8,535 bases of DNA from positions 1 to 8,535 of the forward strand of contig JAUWLN010000075.1 of assembly GCA_030613665.1 (NCBI GenBank). Direction: 5' to 3'. Origin of the DNA: Dehalococcoidia bacterium (GTDB lineage Bacteria; Chloroflexota; Dehalococcoidia; Dehalococcoidales; RBG-16-60-22). Below the pieces are notes generated by a model, which was given only the letters and a program-made list of their open reading frames with translations, was not told where the DNA came from and made no database searches. Shown here one piece after another: positions 5,800 to 8,535 of the stretch (position 1 is the stretch's first letter; every line of letters starts with the position of its first letter). A program made the translations under genes and the position numbers.

Positions 5800-7155
5800 C
5801 TACTTGTCAGGATAAGTGGCCAATTCGCTTATCTTTCCTATGTCGTCTACCTTTTCCAGATTTAATACCAGATCGGCTATCTCATCCGCTCGGCTCTTGG
5901 AAACCACCCGCAGCGCGCAGTCCATGTACTTCTCCAGCACCTCATTGACATCGAGAATCATGGAGACATCGGCGCTGGTACATACCTTCGAGAACTCCCT
6001 GCCATCCTTCAATCGGATTTTTACCGGGTTATCATGTCCGGATATGCCGGGTAGCATCCATTCCGGATGAACAATCATCTTCACCTTATCCCGCAAAGCC
6101 TTTACCTTGGGGTCGTGAACCTTTGCCTCGCTGTAGCTGTCCAGAAATACCTTCTTGCCCTTGTCCAGCAGCAGGACGGCAAGGCTGTGCGGCAGGCTGA
6201 ACCTGGACTGGTCTTCATTTTCCGGATTTTGAAAGCGTACCGGTATCATGAAGCCGGGCTGGACATCTACCTCGATGCTTTCCACGTCGTCAGCCGAGAT
6301 ATTGTTCTCGGTAATCAGTTCCTGGAAGCCAAACATGACCTGCTGCTGCATGAAGCAACAGGGGTATCTCTTAATACCAATGTTTACCGAGTGGAATCCG
6401 CCCACTCCCAGCTTGAGGTCCGGGTCAGTCACTCCGGCTATAGAATCCAGATACCCCATCGGCATCTCAATGATATTCGGTAGCCCGGTAAGACCATGTT
6501 TGGCCAGCATGGCCGAGCTTATGCCGTCTTTGGAGGACTTTCCGGCCTCGTAGAGATGTATCCCGGAGCCGGTCTGTTTTACCAGCCCGGAGGCTTGAGA
6601 CGCGGCGATACTAACGGCGTGTACTGTGGTGTCCACATCAAGCTTCAGCATCTTGGCAGCGCTGGCAGCCACCCCTATGGTGGAGTGGAGACCAGGGCCA
6701 CAGAATCCCCGAGTTATCGCCTCAAGAGAGGCCAGTCCTAGCTTGCCGGCGATATCAAAGGCAATGACAAACCCTTCCATGGCTTGCTTTCCGGAAATGT
6801 GCAGCTTTTCTCCAAGAGCAAAAATACCGGGGAAAATACCTACCTGATAGGTTCCATCAGGGTAAGTATCATCTTCAAGCTCTGTAGTGTGGGAAGAGCA
6901 GCCGTTAGCTGCGGCAGCCCATTCCGCCGAGGTGCGGAAGCCAGCACCCCAGACTCCAGCCTCCTCCGGAGCTCTTTGCTCTTTGATGTAGTTTATGGCG
7001 GCTACACCCTGGGCCATAAAAGCTCCCGGCAGGGTCATGCCAACGCTGTCGAGCAGAATCTCTTTGATGCGTTGCCGTAACTTCTCATCAAAGTCATCAT
7101 AGCTGGTCTTAATAGCAAATTCGGCAATGTCTCTGGTAGTACCTTTACTTGTCAT
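5800..7155 (-). CDS. MmgE/PrpD family protein
   Basis: A 451-residue protein matching the MmgE/PrpD family, which includes 2-methylcitrate dehydratase (PrpD), cis-aconitate decarboxylase and iminodisuccinate epimerase. Recognisable segments in order are an N-terminal helical ILLDSVGMTLPGA, ANGCSSHTTELEDDTY (His89, Glu/Asp cluster), GLHSTIGVAASAAKMLKLD (His157), IHLYEAGKSSKDGISSAMLA (Lys206, the usual AG..A..G block), KRYPCCFMQQQ (262-272), and RFSLPHSLAVLLLD in the second domain. Length is normal. No signal peptide is seen, so it should be cytoplasmic. The ATG at 7153-7155 has AAGGAGG at 7161-7167, five bases away. It lies 30 bases after the unknown two-domain gene, so the two are very likely co-transcribed. 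No methylcitrate synthase or lyase gene is present here, so a propionate methylcitrate cycle is not supported. The likely job is dehydration, epimerisation or decarboxylation of an imported or derived organic acid. Confidence 0.92.
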   Translation of the reverse strand: MTSKGTTRDIAEFAIKTSYDDFDEKLRQRIKEILLDSVGMTLPGAFMAQGVAAINYIKEQRAPEEAGVWGAGFRTSAEWAAAANGCSSHTTELEDDTYPDGTYQVGIFPGIFALGEKLHISGKQAMEGFVIAFDIAGKLGLASLEAITRGFCGPGLHSTIGVAASAAKMLKLDVDTTVHAVSIAASQASGLVKQTGSGIHLYEAGKSSKDGISSAMLAKHGLTGLPNIIEMPMGYLDSIAGVTDPDLKLGVGGFHSVNIGIKRYPCCFMQQQVMFGFQELITENNISADDVESIEVDVQPGFMIPVRFQNPENEDQSRFSLPHSLAVLLLDKGKKVFLDSYSEAKVHDPKVKALRDKVKMIVHPEWMLPGISGHDNPVKIRLKDGREFSKVCTSADVSMILDVNEVLEKYMDCALRVVSKSRADEIADLVLNLEKVDDIGKISELATYPDK

Positions 7156-7185
7156 TGAAACCTCCTTTAAAGTTATTGCTCTGCT

Positions 7186-8076
7186 TTATACCTGCTCTAT
7201 GATATCCTCTATCTGGGCATCGGTCAAAGGCTCATACTTGTCTCTGGCCAAAAGTTCATATAAATACTTTTTAGTCCAGACATCATATCTGATGTCCCCA
7301 TCTTCCGGCAAGTATCCAGAGAATACGAATGTGGCTGGCCTGATTACCACATCCGGGTTGTAGTACCAGCCAAAATCCCATACTTCCTCCGGGTATGCCG
7401 TCAGGAATACTATTTTCCCTGTGTACTCGTTATTCACCGCAATGTACACGCACGGGATGACATGGTCCATCTTCCAGCCTATTTTCGTCAGTTCATCAAT
7501 GGCCAGTGTCTTCAAAATCCAGGGGTCAAAGTTTATCTCCAGGTTGGCGTGAACATGAGTGTAGAGGCCTGATTCAATCAGTCGGACGGTTTTTTTCCAG
7601 TGTGCTGACTCAAAATATCTCTTTATCTCCCGCTCTTCCTTGGGGCCAACACATTTGAAATCAAATTGTTTGTAATAATTGTCCATGTAGTTCTTGCCCC
7701 AGCCGATGAGGTTCTTACCGCTTTCACCTTTGTCCGGGGCTGCCGCTTCCATAACTACATTGGGATTATATCTCCAGTACATATCAACGGCTGGAATATA
7801 CAGATTCCTTGCCGGGTCATGAGGGTGAATGCTGTGCAGACCAGCCACGCCTGGTTTGGGTGATGTCAAGTCAATTTTTCGATCCAGTGACATCCCCTTC
7901 TTGGCAAAATAACTCTCCATCAAACGTATCAGAGACTGTGCTTCAATCCTGTTCTCCCAGTACATGTGAATATGGTATATCTCCTCCTCTTGCTGCGTAA
8001 GCATGTGCATTAGCTCTTGCCACTGGTCTGATTTAAAGTACTTAACTAATCCTTGCGTGATCTCTTTACTGCTCAT
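7186..8076 (-). CDS. protein of unknown function with two tandem copies of a ~100-residue domain
   Basis: I do not recognise the family. The 296-residue protein has an internal duplication. Repeat A (about residues 11-110) has YFKSDQW, then YHIHMYWE (His35, His37) and MYWRYNPNVVMEAA. Repeat B (about 151-248) has YFESAHW, then YTHVHANLE (His174, His176) and GWYYNPDVVIRPAT. Order and spacing agree: first W to HxH is 16 and 14 residues, HxH to the NP pair 67 and 64. Repeat B keeps an EEVWDFG stretch that A lacks; the linker is about 40 residues. The paired HxH sites could bind metal or form an active site (inference). No signal peptide or membrane span is seen, and aromatic residues are abundant. 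The ATG at 8074-8076 has GAAAGGGG at 8083-8090, six bases away. It lies 51 bases after the TRAP permease and 30 bases before the MmgE/PrpD gene, so it is placed like an enzyme or accessory factor of the same pathway. Confidence 0.85.
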   Translation of the reverse strand: MSSKEITQGLVKYFKSDQWQELMHMLTQQEEEIYHIHMYWENRIEAQSLIRLMESYFAKKGMSLDRKIDLTSPKPGVAGLHSIHPHDPARNLYIPAVDMYWRYNPNVVMEAAAPDKGESGKNLIGWGKNYMDNYYKQFDFKCVGPKEEREIKRYFESAHWKKTVRLIESGLYTHVHANLEINFDPWILKTLAIDELTKIGWKMDHVIPCVYIAVNNEYTGKIVFLTAYPEEVWDFGWYYNPDVVIRPATFVFSGYLPEDGDIRYDVWTKKYLYELLARDKYEPLTDAQIEDIIEQV

Positions 8077-8127
8077 GATTTGCCCCTTTCTTCAGTGACT
8101 TTTACTTCTAAGCGACAATGTTGATCG

Positions 8128-8535
8128 CTACTTTATCATTATACCTGGTAGCCAGAGGATTATTTGGGGGAATACGGCGCATAAAACGAGCGCGATAACG
8201 ATAAGCGCAACGAAAGGAAGGACTCCGCGGATAATATGCCCGGTGGTTACTCCCCATTCTGGTTTGGTTATTCCTTTTAGAAAGAAGATGGCATAGGCGA
8301 AGGGAGGTGTCATAAATGACATTTGAAGGTTAACGCAGACCATCAAGGCAAACCAGATCGGGTCGAAGCCCAGGACAGCGCCAATGGGGGTTACGATAGG
8401 AACCATAACAAACAGGATGCCCATCCAGTCGATAAACATCCCCAGGATGAAGATGATAAACATGATGACGCCAAAGGCTCCCCACCTGCCGCCCGGCATA
8501 GCCAGCACCAGGTTCGTAACCACCTCGCCACCTCC
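8128..8535 (-). CDS. dctM: TRAP transporter large permease (DctM), C-terminal part (5' end outside window)
   Basis: The frame is open to the right edge; codons before the GTG at 8523 read GGGE, so that GTG is internal (GGGEVVTNLVLAMPGG). About 135 residues remain, corresponding to the last membrane helices of the 420-odd-residue DctM family. Hydrophobic segments include IMFIIFILGMFIDWMGILF, then FALMVCVNLQMSFMTPPFAY, IFFLKGITKPEW and VALIVIALVLCAVFPQIIL. The FILGMFIDW and TPPFAYAIFFLKG blocks are characteristic of this permease. TRAP systems import organic acids with a periplasmic DctP and a small DctQ subunit, driven by an ion gradient; those partners would be expected upstream, outside the window. 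The gene ends with TAG at 8128-8130, 51 bases before the unknown two-domain gene, and is probably the upstream member of the same operon. Family call is secure; substrate is not visible. Confidence 0.93.
   Translation of the reverse strand, partial: GGGEVVTNLVLAMPGGRWGAFGVIMFIIFILGMFIDWMGILFVMVPIVTPIGAVLGFDPIWFALMVCVNLQMSFMTPPFAYAIFFLKGITKPEWGVTTGHIIRGVLPFVALIVIALVLCAVFPQIILWLPGIMIK

Noticed and set aside
6067..6483. Plus-strand frames across the MmgE/PrpD gene (also 5816-6070, 6248-6553, 6496-6741, 6784-7080)
   Set aside because: All are shadows of a long, well-conserved gene on the minus strand, with no ribosome sites or recognisable domains.
5800..7155. Assignment as 2-methylcitrate dehydratase (prpD) of the propionate pathway
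   Set aside because: The family is broad, and no methylcitrate synthase, methylisocitrate lyase or regulator gene is in the window.
8111..8129. Short inverted repeat AGCGA/TCGCT at the end of the TRAP permease gene
   Set aside because: The stem is only five pairs, overlaps the stop codon and has no U-run, so it is not convincing as a terminator.

Overview
The window is a compact piece of bacterial DNA with moderate GC content. One gene fragment at the left edge reads rightward. Everything else reads leftward as an operon-like run. Nearly every start has a strong purine-rich Shine-Dalgarno sequence (AAGGAGG or AAAGGAG). Together with a TRAP transporter, an iron-sulfur/FAD old-yellow-enzyme relative and many dehydrogenases, this suggests an anaerobic or facultative heterotroph that degrades small organic acids or ring compounds. 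A clostridial/Peptococcaceae-type Firmicute, a Dehalococcoidia-like Chloroflexota or a deltaproteobacterium would all fit. The taxon cannot be fixed from the sequence alone.

Layout, left to right. Positions 2-976 (+) hold the C-terminal part of an NADH:flavin oxidoreductase / 2,4-dienoyl-CoA reductase-type enzyme, cut by the window edge. Positions 977-1096 are a convergent intergenic gap with two imperfect inverted repeats. Positions 1097-2404 (-) hold a metal-dependent amidohydrolase resembling enamidase and related cyclic-amide hydrolases. Positions 2405-2784 are a poorly coding gap with one doubtful 62-codon ORF. From 2785 to 5708 (-) lies a tandem array of short-chain dehydrogenases/reductases (SDRs): three intact genes and one decayed copy (3559-3964) that has a frameshifted start and lacks its catalytic half. 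A G8/C9 hairpin sits between the array and the next gene. Positions 5800-7155 (-) hold an MmgE/PrpD-family protein. Positions 7186-8076 (-) hold a protein I do not recognise, built from two copies of the same domain of about 100 residues. Positions 8128-8535 (-) hold the C-terminal end of a TRAP transporter large permease (DctM), cut by the right edge.

How the genes may work together (inference): the TRAP system would import an organic acid. The MmgE/PrpD protein would act on a polycarboxylate or acyl intermediate (dehydration, epimerisation or decarboxylation). The SDRs would oxidise or reduce hydroxy/keto intermediates, with sequence hints of both NAD and NADP preference. The amidohydrolase would open a cyclic amide or cleave an amide/enamine. 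The flavoprotein on the other strand could reduce an activated C=C bond. No substrate can be named from sequence. The most novel element is the duplicated-domain protein at 7186-8076, placed between transporter and catabolic enzymes. I saw no tRNA, rRNA, CRISPR array, insertion sequence or convincing promoter.
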